64,000 nt of DNA, taken from positions 682,001-746,000 of the forward strand of contig NZ_JAHSTY010000001.1 of assembly GCF_019145355.1 (NCBI RefSeq), read 5' to 3'. Positions 1 through 8,700 of this stretch are shown in pieces. How positions within the stretch are numbered: the first letter of the stretch is position 1; the number at the start of each line of letters is the position of its first letter. A program made the translations under genes and the position numbers. The notes below the pieces were generated by a model. It saw only the letters and a list, made by a program, of their open reading frames with translations, made no database searches and was not told the origin of the DNA. This DNA comes from Pseudomonas azadiae. Lineage in GTDB: Bacteria; Pseudomonadota; Gammaproteobacteria; Pseudomonadales; Pseudomonadaceae.

Positions 1-1
1 G

Positions 2-187
2 GATGACTGGACCCGCTTCGATGTTGGCGCACGTTACAGCACTCGCATCGATGACCGACCGACCACGTTTCGCGCCACCGTGCAGAACGTGTTCGACCAC
101 GCGTACTGGTCGGGCGTCGCCTCTTATGGCGCGTTCTCGCAAGGCGCACCGCGCACCTTATTACTGTCGGCGACTGTCGACTTCTGA
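2..187 (+). CDS. TonB-dependent outer-membrane receptor, C-terminal end (partial)
   Basis: The reading frame is open from base 2 and stops at 185-187, giving about 61 residues of the C-terminal beta-barrel. It shows the typical end of a siderophore-type TonB-dependent receptor: a TFRATVQNVFDHAYW segment (the conserved NLFD-like repeat) and a final strand LLLSATVDF ending in phenylalanine, which is the outer-membrane assembly signal. The rest of the gene lies upstream of the window. An ABC importer follows within 65 bases on the same strand, so the receptor and importer probably form one uptake system for a ferric chelate. The ligand cannot be told from this fragment. Confidence 0.85.
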   Translation, partial: DDWTRFDVGARYSTRIDDRPTTFRATVQNVFDHAYWSGVASYGAFSQGAPRTLLLSATVDF

Positions 188-249
188 AACGCTCAGCCGG
201 CGAACGGTGTGAGCCGTTGACCGACCTGACTTTTGCAAAGGCTTTGACC

Positions 250-1431
250 ATGGTGATTTTCGATCGACGCAGACGCGCTTTTTCTGCGTTGTTACTGGCA
301 GGACTGCTGAGCCTGTTCGCGCTGGCGCCGCGCAACGCCCACGCCACCGAGACGGATTCGGCCCGCACTGAAGTGACCGATTTGCTGGGGCGCAAAGTGA
401 AGGTGCATCTGCCCGTCAGGCGAGTCATCCTTGGTGAGGGCCGGCAACTGTATCTGGTCGCCGCGCTGGACACCTCAAACCCGATCGAACGCATCGTCGG
501 CTGGCGCAAGGACCTGATCCAATCGGACCCGGATACCTATAACGCCTACCTGCGCAAATTTCCCGACATCGCCAAAATCCCTACCTTCGGCGGCTTTGAA
601 GACGGCACTTTTGATATCGAACAGGCGATCTCGCAGCGCCCGGACGTGATCATCCTCAACATCGAGGCGCAATACGCCACCGAAGATGCGCGTTACATCG
701 AAAAACTCGACGCCCTCGGCATCCCGGTGGTGTACGTCGATTTTCGTAACAACCCGATGAAAAATACCGAGCCGACCATGCGCCTGTTCGGCCAATTGTT
801 TGGCCAGGAGCAACGCGCCGAAGCCTTTATAGATTTCCGCAATCAGCAGATTCATCGCGTCACCGATGTGATCGAAAAACAGCACCCGCCCAGGCCGAAC
901 GTGTTCATCGAGCGCATCGGCGGCTATACCGACGATTGCTGCTTGAGTTTCGGCAACGAAAATTTTGGCCTGTTTGTCGATATGGCCGGCGGAAACAACA
1001 TCGCGCGCCGGATCATTCCAACCACGTTCGGCCAGTTGAACCCCGAGCAAGTCATCGTCGCCAATCCGGAGCACGTCGTGGTCACCACCGCCAACTGGGA
1101 AGCCTTTGCTCCCGGTGGGCATTGGGTCGGCGTCGGCCCTGGCGCAGACATGGCCGAGGCCCGAAAAAAACTGGCGTGGTATACGCAGCGACCGGCCTAC
1201 GCAGGCATCAAGGCTCAGGACAACCAGGCCTTCCGCGCCATCTGGCATCAGTTCTATAACAGCCCCTACCAGTTCGTGGCCATTCAGCAGTTGGCGAAAT
1301 GGTTTCACCCGGAGCTGTTTACCGATCTGGATCCGGATGCCTCATTTCGCGAATTGCATGAGCGTTTTCTGCCAGTGCCGTATGAGTCGGGCTATTTCGT
1401 CAGCCTGCGCAAACCCGAGGTCAAGCCATGA
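250..1431 (+). CDS. ABC transporter periplasmic substrate-binding protein (iron chelate type)
   Basis: A 393-residue protein with an N-terminal signal peptide (RRRRA, a hydrophobic stretch, then a cleavage region near NAHA) and a FecB/BtuF-type (PF01497) fold: the TDLLGRKVKVHLPVRRVIL strand and IEQAISQRPDVIILN are typical. It would carry a ferric siderophore or a similar chelate from the outer-membrane receptor to the inner-membrane permease. I place the start at the ATG at 250, which has AAAGG upstream; an in-frame TTG at 217 is possible but lacks a good ribosome binding site. The stop overlaps the permease start (ATGA). The protein is longer than a standard FecB and has two adjacent cysteines (DDCCLSF) of unknown meaning. 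Confidence 0.85.
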   Translation: MVIFDRRRRAFSALLLAGLLSLFALAPRNAHATETDSARTEVTDLLGRKVKVHLPVRRVILGEGRQLYLVAALDTSNPIERIVGWRKDLIQSDPDTYNAYLRKFPDIAKIPTFGGFEDGTFDIEQAISQRPDVIILNIEAQYATEDARYIEKLDALGIPVVYVDFRNNPMKNTEPTMRLFGQLFGQEQRAEAFIDFRNQQIHRVTDVIEKQHPPRPNVFIERIGGYTDDCCLSFGNENFGLFVDMAGGNNIARRIIPTTFGQLNPEQVIVANPEHVVVTTANWEAFAPGGHWVGVGPGADMAEARKKLAWYTQRPAYAGIKAQDNQAFRAIWHQFYNSPYQFVAIQQLAKWFHPELFTDLDPDASFRELHERFLPVPYESGYFVSLRKPEVKP

Positions 1432-2489
1432 ACACCCTGACCGATGCCGTGGTGCTACCGCGCGAAACCTATCGCCGACTGGTGCTGCGTAAACGCCTGA
1501 TCCTTGCGGGGCTGGTCGTTCTGCTGTTGTGCAGCGTGCTGCTCGACCTGGCTCTGGGACCTGCGCGCTACAGCCTCAGTGAAGTGCTCGGCGCGTTGTT
1601 TTCGCCGGACAGTGCGTCGCCACAAGTGCGTGTGGTGATGTGGGATATCCGTTTGCCGGTGGCGTTGATGGCAGTCGCGGTCGGCGCGGCATTGTCGCTG
1701 GCCGGCGCGCAGATGCAGACGATCCTCAACAACCCGTTGGCGAGCCCGTTCACGCTCGGGATTTCCGCCGCCGCCAGTTTCGGTGCGGCGCTCGGCCTGG
1801 CATTCGGTGTCGCGCTGTTCCCGCTGGCTGCGCAGTTCATGGTGCCGCTCAACGCCTTCATCATGGCCATGCTCTCGGCGCTATTGATTCACTTTCTGAG
1901 CATGCGCCGTGGCGTCACCGCCGAAACCATCGTGCTGCTCGGCATCGCGCTGGTGTTTACCTTCAATGCGCTGTTGGCGCTGGTACAGTTCTTCGCCACC
2001 GAGCAAGCCGTGGCGGCCGTGGTGTTCTGGACCATGGGCAGCCTGACCAAAGCCACCTGGCCGAAACTCGGAGTGGTCTGCCTGGTGATCCTGATCACCC
2101 TACCGGTCTTTGCCAAACGAGCCTGGGCCCTGACCGCCCTGCGTCTGGGCGACGACAAGGCTGCCAGTTTCGGTATCAACGTACGCAGCCTGCGCTTTCA
2201 GACACTGATCATGGTCAGCCTGCTGGCCTCGTTTCCGGTGGCATTCGTCGGCACCATTGGCTTTATCGGGCTGGTCGGCCCGCACATTGCCCGCATGTTG
2301 ATCGGCGAAGACCAGCGCTTCTTCCTGCCAGCCTCGTTGCTCACCGGCTCGCTGATTCTTTCGGCCAGCTCCGTGGTCAGTAAAACACTGATCCCTGGCG
2401 CAATCTTCCCCATCGGCGTGGTCACCTCGCTGATCGGTGTGCCGTTCTTCATATCTCTGATTCTCGGCGGGAAGAAAAACTCATGGTGA
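1428..2489 (+). CDS. Iron-chelate ABC transporter permease, FecCD family
   Basis: A 353-residue inner-membrane permease of the FecCD/BtuC family with about ten hydrophobic segments. Visible family features are RLPVALMAVAVGAALSLAGAQMQTILNNPLASP (first third) and the coupling-loop region GTIGFIGLVGPHIARMLIG (about residues 275-295) that docks on the ATPase. Length is usual. The start codon overlaps the preceding stop by four bases (ATGA) and the gene overlaps the ATPase gene downstream by seven bases, so the three genes are translationally coupled. It probably works as a homodimer, since only one permease gene is present. Confidence 0.92.
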   Translation: MNTLTDAVVLPRETYRRLVLRKRLILAGLVVLLLCSVLLDLALGPARYSLSEVLGALFSPDSASPQVRVVMWDIRLPVALMAVAVGAALSLAGAQMQTILNNPLASPFTLGISAAASFGAALGLAFGVALFPLAAQFMVPLNAFIMAMLSALLIHFLSMRRGVTAETIVLLGIALVFTFNALLALVQFFATEQAVAAVVFWTMGSLTKATWPKLGVVCLVILITLPVFAKRAWALTALRLGDDKAASFGINVRSLRFQTLIMVSLLASFPVAFVGTIGFIGLVGPHIARMLIGEDQRFFLPASLLTGSLILSASSVVSKTLIPGAIFPIGVVTSLIGVPFFISLILGGKKNSW

Positions 2490-3238
2490 AGCTACAACTG
2501 GACAACCTCGGCGCCCGTTATGGCCAACGCGAGATTATTCGTGGTGTATCGACGACGATGTTTTTCGGCGGTCAGGTGGTCGCCGTGGTCGGCCCCAATG
2601 CGGCGGGCAAATCGACTCTGTTCAAACGCATGGCCGGGCTGATCGACGGCCCCGGCCAAGTGATTTTGCAGGACTCCAAAAAAGGCCCGACGGGCATCAG
2701 CTACATGCCCCAAGGTCTGAACGCCAACGCGCGATTGACGGTGTACGAGTCGGTGCTGCTGGCGCGCAAGCAACTCACGCCGGGCTGGGTGGTTCACGAT
2801 GACGAGCTGAAACTGGTTGACGAGATTCTTGAGGCGATGAGCATTACCGATCTGTCATTGCGCAACCTCGGGGAACTCAGCGGCGGTCAGCAACAATTGG
2901 TGTCCATCGCGCAAACCCTCGTGCGCGAACCCGAAATCCTGCTGATGGACGAACCCACCAGCGCCTTGGACATGCATCGCCAAGTACAGGTATTGACCTT
3001 CATGCGCACGCTGGCACGCCAACGCGAGGTCATCGTGTTTATCGCGATCCATGACCTGAACCAGGCACTGCGCTTTGCCGACCAGGTCCTGGTGATTGCT
3101 GACGGTACCACTCAGGGGAGTGGGCTTAGTGGTGAAGTCATTACTGAACAGATGCTGCGTAAGGTCTATAAGGTTCAGGCGCGTATCGAGCAATGCAGCC
3201 GTGGGCTGCGGCATATACTTATTGATGATGTGGGGTGA
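2483..3238 (+). CDS. Iron-chelate ABC transporter ATP-binding protein
   Basis: A 251-residue ATPase of the FecE/FepC type. Walker A is GPNAAGKST (an alanine where most family members have glycine), the signature is LSGGQQQLVSIAQ, Walker B is ILLMDEPTSALD and the switch histidine lies in IAIHDLNQAL. It energises the permease encoded by the overlapping upstream gene. The receptor fragment, binding protein, permease and ATPase form one uptake operon, consistent with import of a ferric siderophore or haem-like chelate. Nothing in these genes fixes the substrate. The operon seems to end here: the next gene is on the other strand, converging after 42 bases. Confidence 0.93.
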   Translation: MVKLQLDNLGARYGQREIIRGVSTTMFFGGQVVAVVGPNAAGKSTLFKRMAGLIDGPGQVILQDSKKGPTGISYMPQGLNANARLTVYESVLLARKQLTPGWVVHDDELKLVDEILEAMSITDLSLRNLGELSGGQQQLVSIAQTLVREPEILLMDEPTSALDMHRQVQVLTFMRTLARQREVIVFIAIHDLNQALRFADQVLVIADGTTQGSGLSGEVITEQMLRKVYKVQARIEQCSRGLRHILIDDVG

Positions 3239-3280
3239 TTGGCAGGGAGCTGGCGCGCGGGACTCTTAACGATCAAGCGT

Positions 3281-4276
3281 TTAGTCAGTAAGCGTGGCCA
3301 ACACCTTTCCGTCTCTGCGCTGCACGATGGTCTCAGGCGCCAGCGGCTGTGAGCCGTCGACGCCCGGAGGTGGGGTTATCAACCAGGCACCCGGGTAGTC
3401 CTCCCGGACATACCGCGGATTGAAGCGGATAGCGCTTGCCGCCGCATAACGGCGCTCTGCGAGTGTCGCAACGTTCGCAAGCACCGCACTTCTGACTTCA
3501 TAGAGTTTTCGCTCTGCGTCGAGGGCAATAGTGGCATCCGCAAGCTCGAAATGATCGATCCGCACGGGCACGTGTTCCGGCATATCAAGAACCCACCGGT
3601 CGGAATCTACAAATCCATCGACATAGACATTGCCGGTCGAAGCCCTGAGCAACGTGCCTCCGGGCAAGGTGATGCCATCGACTACATTGCCATCGGCAAG
3701 CTTACAGTTGCTGAATGCCGATACGCCGCCATCAGGCTTGAGTTCAAACTCCACCGGTTGCAGCGCATCACACCGCCAGCCGTTCTGCATCGTCGTGCCG
3801 TCGCCGGTTATCCGCATGTTCTCTGGCGTAAAGCCCACAGTTTCGTATTTTTCGTTGGTTTGAATCGCGATGTAGCGGGCTACCTCGACGGCATCGATAT
3901 CGACCATACGCACAGGGCTCGGAAACACAGCTCGTTTGAAGGATTCCCGTTGATCCGCAACGGCCAATTCGAGTTTCGTGCCTTTGGGCATGTCGATCTG
4001 GCCAAGGCGCATCGGCTCTGCCAATTCCGGAAAATAGCTTGCCGCTCTCTCCCGTTCATAGCTACGCATCTGGAGATAAAAATCCGCGAACTGCCACAGG
4101 GTAAAAAGTGCACACGCGGTGATGAGCGTGTAGGGCAGTAGGACGGGGCGGCGCCAGCGACCTGTGGCATATCGAACCACCAGCCGTATCGTCCACCCTA
4201 ACCAGAAAAGCGTCGCGGCGAAGAAAAGGGCAAGGTAAAGCAGTTGTTCGACGGAGGGCAGTGCAACCGGGATCAT
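3281..4276 (-). CDS. Membrane-anchored protein of unknown function
   Basis: A 331-residue protein that I do not recognise. Two hydrophobic segments lie near the N-terminus (about residues 8-30 and 46-66); the remaining 260 residues are soluble and hydrophilic, so the protein is probably inner-membrane anchored with a large periplasmic or cytoplasmic domain rich in beta-strand-like sequence (for example DGGVSAFSNCKLADGNVVDGI). I use the ATG at 4276, ten bases after AAGGAAG on the minus strand, rather than an in-frame TTG three codons earlier. It converges on the ABC importer operon and has no obvious functional partner. Confidence 0.6.
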   Translation of the reverse strand: MIPVALPSVEQLLYLALFFAATLFWLGWTIRLVVRYATGRWRRPVLLPYTLITACALFTLWQFADFYLQMRSYERERAASYFPELAEPMRLGQIDMPKGTKLELAVADQRESFKRAVFPSPVRMVDIDAVEVARYIAIQTNEKYETVGFTPENMRITGDGTTMQNGWRCDALQPVEFELKPDGGVSAFSNCKLADGNVVDGITLPGGTLLRASTGNVYVDGFVDSDRWVLDMPEHVPVRIDHFELADATIALDAERKLYEVRSAVLANVATLAERRYAAASAIRFNPRYVREDYPGAWLITPPPGVDGSQPLAPETIVQRRDGKVLATLTD

Positions 4277-4417
4277 GCGAGCCAAACTTCCTTAATGGGT
4301 GATGGGTTTGAACGCACCTACGAGACAAAAAGGGCGAGCCCTTATACTACGCGCCAATCTCACTCGCATGCTGCGTCGGCAGGCACGTGAGGACGTCTTT
4401 CAAATACGCATACCGGC

Positions 4418-4650
4418 TCAACTGGCCACGGTTCGTGGCTCCATTTTCAACGACAACCTGCGTGTTGGCCCAAGGGATATGAAGGCCATTACCGCGAAGG
4501 GCCCGAGGAGAAGAGCGAACTGTTTACCCAAAATATACGTAATGCCCCATACGATGAGCATAATGGAAAAATGTCTATCTGGACCAGCAGACCTGGTTCC
4601 TCCCAAGCGAAAACGTCAAAGGCACCCGTGGCAAGAAACAAGACCACCAT
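4418..4650 (-). pseudogene. Possible small membrane-protein gene with a frameshift
   Basis: Two overlapping minus-strand frames read as one plausible membrane protein if one base is added in a T5 tract near 4570. The first frame begins MVVLFLATGAFDVF after a GGAAGG ribosome binding site; the second continues SIMLIVWGITYILGK, then a further hydrophobic stretch, and stops at 4418. The joined product would have about 77 residues and two or three membrane segments. I do not recognise the family. It could be a decayed gene, a sequencing error in a homopolymer, or chance; the hydrophobic continuity across the junction is the only evidence. Confidence 0.3.
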
Positions 4651-4843
4651 GCCTTCCTCTCTCCCTTCGCCCTGCGTTTCTTTCAAAACTCAAAACCCTG
4701 ACGGGAGACTCAGAATGGTGCTTTCCGAACAATCTGGATATTCCAGGTGCTCGACCATGACAACTCGCCCGCCACGACTGTCACTGATTTGAACTCATCT
4801 ATAGTCCGACGAACAATTGAAGCCCCCTCTCATTGAGGGGAAA
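4651..4843. other. Gap holding only a weak hairpin after the TetR gene
   Basis: No convincing gene is seen here. A hairpin with arms CCCCTC (4824-4829) and GAGGGG (4835-4840) lies just beyond the stop of the TetR gene and could end its transcript, but there is no clear U-tract. Confidence 0.4.
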
Positions 4844-5479
4844 TCACCTGACTTGAAGAGCAGGAAAGTTGAACCCCTCCTCAACGATGACAAAAATCTC
4901 ATCAAGCACATCCGAATAGAGCGCAGAGGAGGATCTTTTTTTCCAGAGGTCATGGGCCGCTGTGTGGGCGTAATCCAACGCCCATGCGACGACGCTCGGA
5001 CGAATGTCATTCTCTGCATCCACCCCCATTCTCCCGGCGATAAGGGCAACAATCGAATCTCGACGATTTACCCCATTTTGCAGAGTTTTTGCACGAATCA
5101 GAGGGTGACTTCTCAACAGTTCCTGAAGCGTCATGAAACGATCCGCATCAAAACCATACGATCCCTTCTCACAACTCCTGACGACATCTACAGCGGCATG
5201 CCTCAAGGCCGTCACAACCGGTTCGTGGGGAGGACGCTCACCAAGCGCAGCGATGAACTCCTGATGCTCCGCTTCTTGATAATCCAGGACGACATCCTCC
5301 TTGCAGGAGAAATATCGGAAAAATGTACGAGCGGAGACATCCACTTTTTCGGTGATGTCCTCCACTCGTGTTTCATCAAATCCCTTCTCAGCGAAAAGCT
5401 CATAAGCCGCTGAAATAAGGGCATCGCGCAACATGAGCTTCTTGCGCTCACGTCTGCCTACCTCTTCTTTTTCCGCCAC
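4844..5479 (-). CDS. TetR-family transcriptional regulator of the NRPS operon
   Basis: A 211-residue TetR-type repressor. The N-terminal 65 residues hold the DNA-binding domain: LISAAYELFAEKGFDETRVEDITEKVDVSARTFFRYFSCKEDVVLDY, the usual helix-turn-helix with the FFRYF recognition-helix pattern. The C-terminal ligand domain is not assignable. The gene is transcribed away from the NRPS operon, sharing a 245-bp intergenic region with two perfect TGACA/TGTCA inverted repeats, one of them inside the predicted NRPS promoter. It is therefore the likely pathway-specific repressor and perhaps autoregulated; the inducer is unknown. Confidence 0.88.
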   Translation of the reverse strand: MAEKEEVGRRERKKLMLRDALISAAYELFAEKGFDETRVEDITEKVDVSARTFFRYFSCKEDVVLDYQEAEHQEFIAALGERPPHEPVVTALRHAAVDVVRSCEKGSYGFDADRFMTLQELLRSHPLIRAKTLQNGVNRRDSIVALIAGRMGVDAENDIRPSVVAWALDYAHTAAHDLWKKRSSSALYSDVLDEIFVIVEEGFNFPALQVR

Positions 5480-5543
5480 GCGTCTGTTTCCTCGATTAGG
5501 TCAACTCACGGTACCCGACCAAACATTATTACCATCAAATGAC

Positions 5544-5555
5544 AATTGCGCAATT
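5544..5555. repeat. AT-rich palindrome in the tetR-NRPS intergenic region
   Basis: AATTGCGCAATT is a perfect 12-bp palindrome placed 65 bases upstream of the tetR start, in the expected promoter zone of that gene. It differs in sequence from the two TGACA-type repeats nearby, so it may bind a different regulator or be chance in AT-rich DNA. Confidence 0.3.
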
Positions 5556-5586
5556 TTAATAAAATACATAACAAGAAATATGCCTA

Positions 5587-5616
5587 TTGACTTATTTTGT
5601 CACTCGGTGACATTAT
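5587..5616 (+). promoter_or_regulatory. Predicted NRPS operon promoter with an embedded TetR-type operator
   Basis: A sigma-70-like -35 element TTGACT (5587-5592) and -10 CATTAT (5611-5616) are separated by 18 bp. Between and partly over the -10 lies TGTCACTCGGTGACA (5598-5612), a perfect inverted repeat with 6-bp arms. Repressor binding there would block RNA polymerase. The arrangement and the divergent TetR gene make this the best operator candidate; promoter strength and occupancy are inferred. Confidence 0.55.
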
Positions 5617-5658
5617 TCGCCCGCCTTCTCATTTGGTAGAAGTGGACGTAAGACAAAT

Positions 5659-5674
5659 CTGACAATCGTGTCAG
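5659..5674. promoter_or_regulatory. Second TGACA-type inverted repeat upstream of the NRPS gene
   Basis: CTGACAATCGTGTCAG is a perfect inverted repeat (6-bp arms, 4-bp centre) about 60 bp downstream of the operator centre at 5605 and 50 bp before the NRPS start codon. It shares the TGACA/TGTCA half-site with that operator, so it may be a second site for the same regulator in the untranslated leader. Confidence 0.4.
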
Positions 5675-5724
5675 CTGCTCTCCGCTTTCTGCCGCTTAAA
5701 TCATCTAAAGGGAGTTAGATCGCG

Positions 5725-8700
5725 ATGAACAGTGCCGTAGACGAAAAACAATCCGCCTCGCACACAGCTCAGCTGCTTAATCCGTTTGAGCGTGATATCT
5801 GGTTTGAATCGCAAAAAGCCCCTCACAGCCACCAGTTCACCGTGGCTTTGTGCGTTTGTCTGCCAGGATTGATCGACGTGGAAAGGTTGAAATTCGTCGC
5901 TGAAAACGTTCTGCGATCTGAGCCCGCTTGCTTCAAGACGTACCATGACAACGATGGTCATCCGACGGTACGACAAACATCGTGCAAGATCGTCGCAGAG
6001 CTATTTGAGTTCACCGACGAATCCGGCTCGGCGGCTTTTTACGAAGAATGGTCCCGCCACTCATGGAATCTCTCCCACGCTCCGCTGATTGAGGCGGCTA
6101 TCGGGCAGGTTGGTACCTCGGTGATGCTCATGATCCGAGCCCATCACATCGTGGTCGACAGTTGGGCATTGGACGTACTGTCCAGAAAGATTTTGAACGT
6201 TTTCGAAGGAAGGGAAGCACTTCCTCAATCGAGCCTTCACGATTACGTTGAGCACCACGCCGCAAAAACTCCTTCCCTGCACAGTGCAGCGCTTCATCAG
6301 GCAATCCTTGAGGTAGCTGGCACAGTCAAGGATGTGAACCCCATACTTTTTTCGAAGTCCGGTCCGAAGCTCTCCTCATCCCAGCGCTATCGTCGTACAT
6401 TCACGATCTCGGCCGAAGACGTTCAGCACGCCCTGGATATCGGCATGACGCCCTTCATGACCGTTTCCGCCTCATTGGCGGTGTTGCTGTCATGCCAATA
6501 TGGCAGCGAGCATTTTTTGCTTGGGGTGCCCTTCCTCAATCGGGGCGAAGCTGACATCACCGCCGTCACCCAAAGAGCCAACACGCTTCCCGTCAGCATT
6601 CAAGTCAGCCACGCTCACACGCTTCGAGACGTTGCGGTTTCACTCAAGCGACAGGTCAGCTTTATCAAGGAAAGAGAGTCCATTCCCTTTGGGCAACTGG
6701 TCTCTGAAATCGCGCGTTCTGGCCACAATCGACAACTGTTCGATGCGACGGTTTCATACCTACGCTACCCGCAGTCAGATGAAGGTGTGCCGTCGTCGAC
6801 TCACAAAAGCACCGCCCACGTTCACGCACAAGACGCGGTGGCCATTCACTTGCATACCTACGGAAAAAACGCCGACGTATGTGGGGAAATTTGCCTCAAC
6901 AGCGCGGCGTTCGATTCAGAGTGCCACGCATCAGTGTTTCTCGACGCGTTCCTTCAGTTGATGGATAGCTTCCTGCCCCAACTGGACAAACCATTGGACC
7001 AGGTCAGCCTGCTGACTTATGAGCAGGCTGAAACACTCCGGGCCTTCGAGGAAGGACCCACCAAGTCTTACAGTGAAAAAGACACCGTCATATCGCTTTT
7101 TCGAGCGCAGGCAGCACGAACCCCCTACAACATAGCGTTGCGTGACCACGACCATAAAACCTTCACCTATGCCGAGTTGGACAATTGGTCCTCGGCGATC
7201 GCCACAGAACTGGAAAACCAAGGCGTAGGCCCGGGTGATGTCGTTGCGGTATCAATGGTCAGGTCGCCACAACTCATGGCAGCGATCTTCGCCGTACTGA
7301 AAACGGGTGCGGCTTACCTGCCAATCGATAGCGAATATCCCGCAGACCGTATTCAGTACATGCTTGAGGATAGCAACGCGAAACGGGTGATCACCAACCT
7401 GCCTCAGGTCATGAGCAGTGATGATCTGCGCAGGTTCGATCTCGACGTACTCCCCTTCGAGCTGGCGCGCGAAGTCAATTATGTCAGCAAGGCTCGCCCT
7501 CAGGATCCCGCCTATATCATCTATACGTCGGGCTCGACCGGCAGACCGAAAGGCGTCGTGATTGAACATCACTCGGTTATCAATCGCCTGGAATGGATGC
7601 AAGAGATTCATCCGCTCGCCAGTAACGATGTGATCCTGCAAAAGACCCCTATCTCGTTCGATGTTTCAGTGTGGGAGCTTTTTTGGTGGAGTATGATGGG
7701 GGCGTCGGTGGCCCTGTTGGAGCAAGGGGCTCAGCGAGATCCTCGCGCGCTGATTAGAGCCATCAGCGATCACAACGTTACGGTGGCCCATTTCGTTCCT
7801 TCGATGTTTGAACCCTACATCCAGGCGCTGGCAGACGATCGAGAACAACTGCTCAGCGTACAGAGCCTGCGCTGCCTGTTTACCAGCGGCGAGGCGCTCT
7901 CCCCTGCCGTCGTGAATAAATTCCGCAAACTGTTCACTGGCGATACCCAGCCGCCCAGGTTGATCAACTTATATGGTCCGACCGAGGCGACCGTAGATGT
8001 CACTTGGTATGAGCTGGACCTGCTGGACCACTCGGACATTGATGAAGTGCCAATTGGTTACCCCATCAACAACACGTCAATACGTATCGTCTCCCAACAT
8101 GGTGTCAGGCAGCTCGTCAACGTACCTGGAGAACTGCAAATCGGCGGCGTGCAGTTGGCAAGAGGCTACCTGAATCGCCCGGAACTTACGGCAGAACGCT
8201 TCATTACCGATCCGGAGGATGGGCGTCGCTGGTACCGAACCGGAGATCTCGCCGCGTGGGCAAACGACGGTTCTATTCTGTATATGGGAAGGATGGACGG
8301 CCAGGTAAAGATCCGCGGAAACCGTATTGAATTGGGCGAAATCAAGAACACGCTGCTCAATTTGCCAAACATTTTGAATGCCGAAGTCGTCGTTGAGCAG
8401 GACGATAAGCGAGGCAACCATTTGGTGGCACTGTTCGTCAGTCGCATACCACAAACCGAGCGCTCATTGCGTGAGAAAATGGCTAACGCGCTTCCGGCGT
8501 TCATGCTTCCTTCCCGGTTCGTAGCCCTTGACCATATCCCACTCACCCCCAATGGAAAGTTCGACCGTGGCCAAGCATTAGCGATGGCCAATACCACTCA
8601 AACTACCACACCAAAAGCAGAGTTGAGTGTGACAGAGCGCCTGGTCAGCGATATCTGGGGCGGCATTCTCGGTCAGAGGGACATTATTGCAGAGGACGAT

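Noticed and set aside
4299-4760. Plus-strand open frame of 153 codons in the gap before the NRPS regulator
   Set aside because: Composition (Arg/Pro-rich) is not protein-like, no ribosome binding site, and it conflicts with the more plausible minus-strand membrane fragment.
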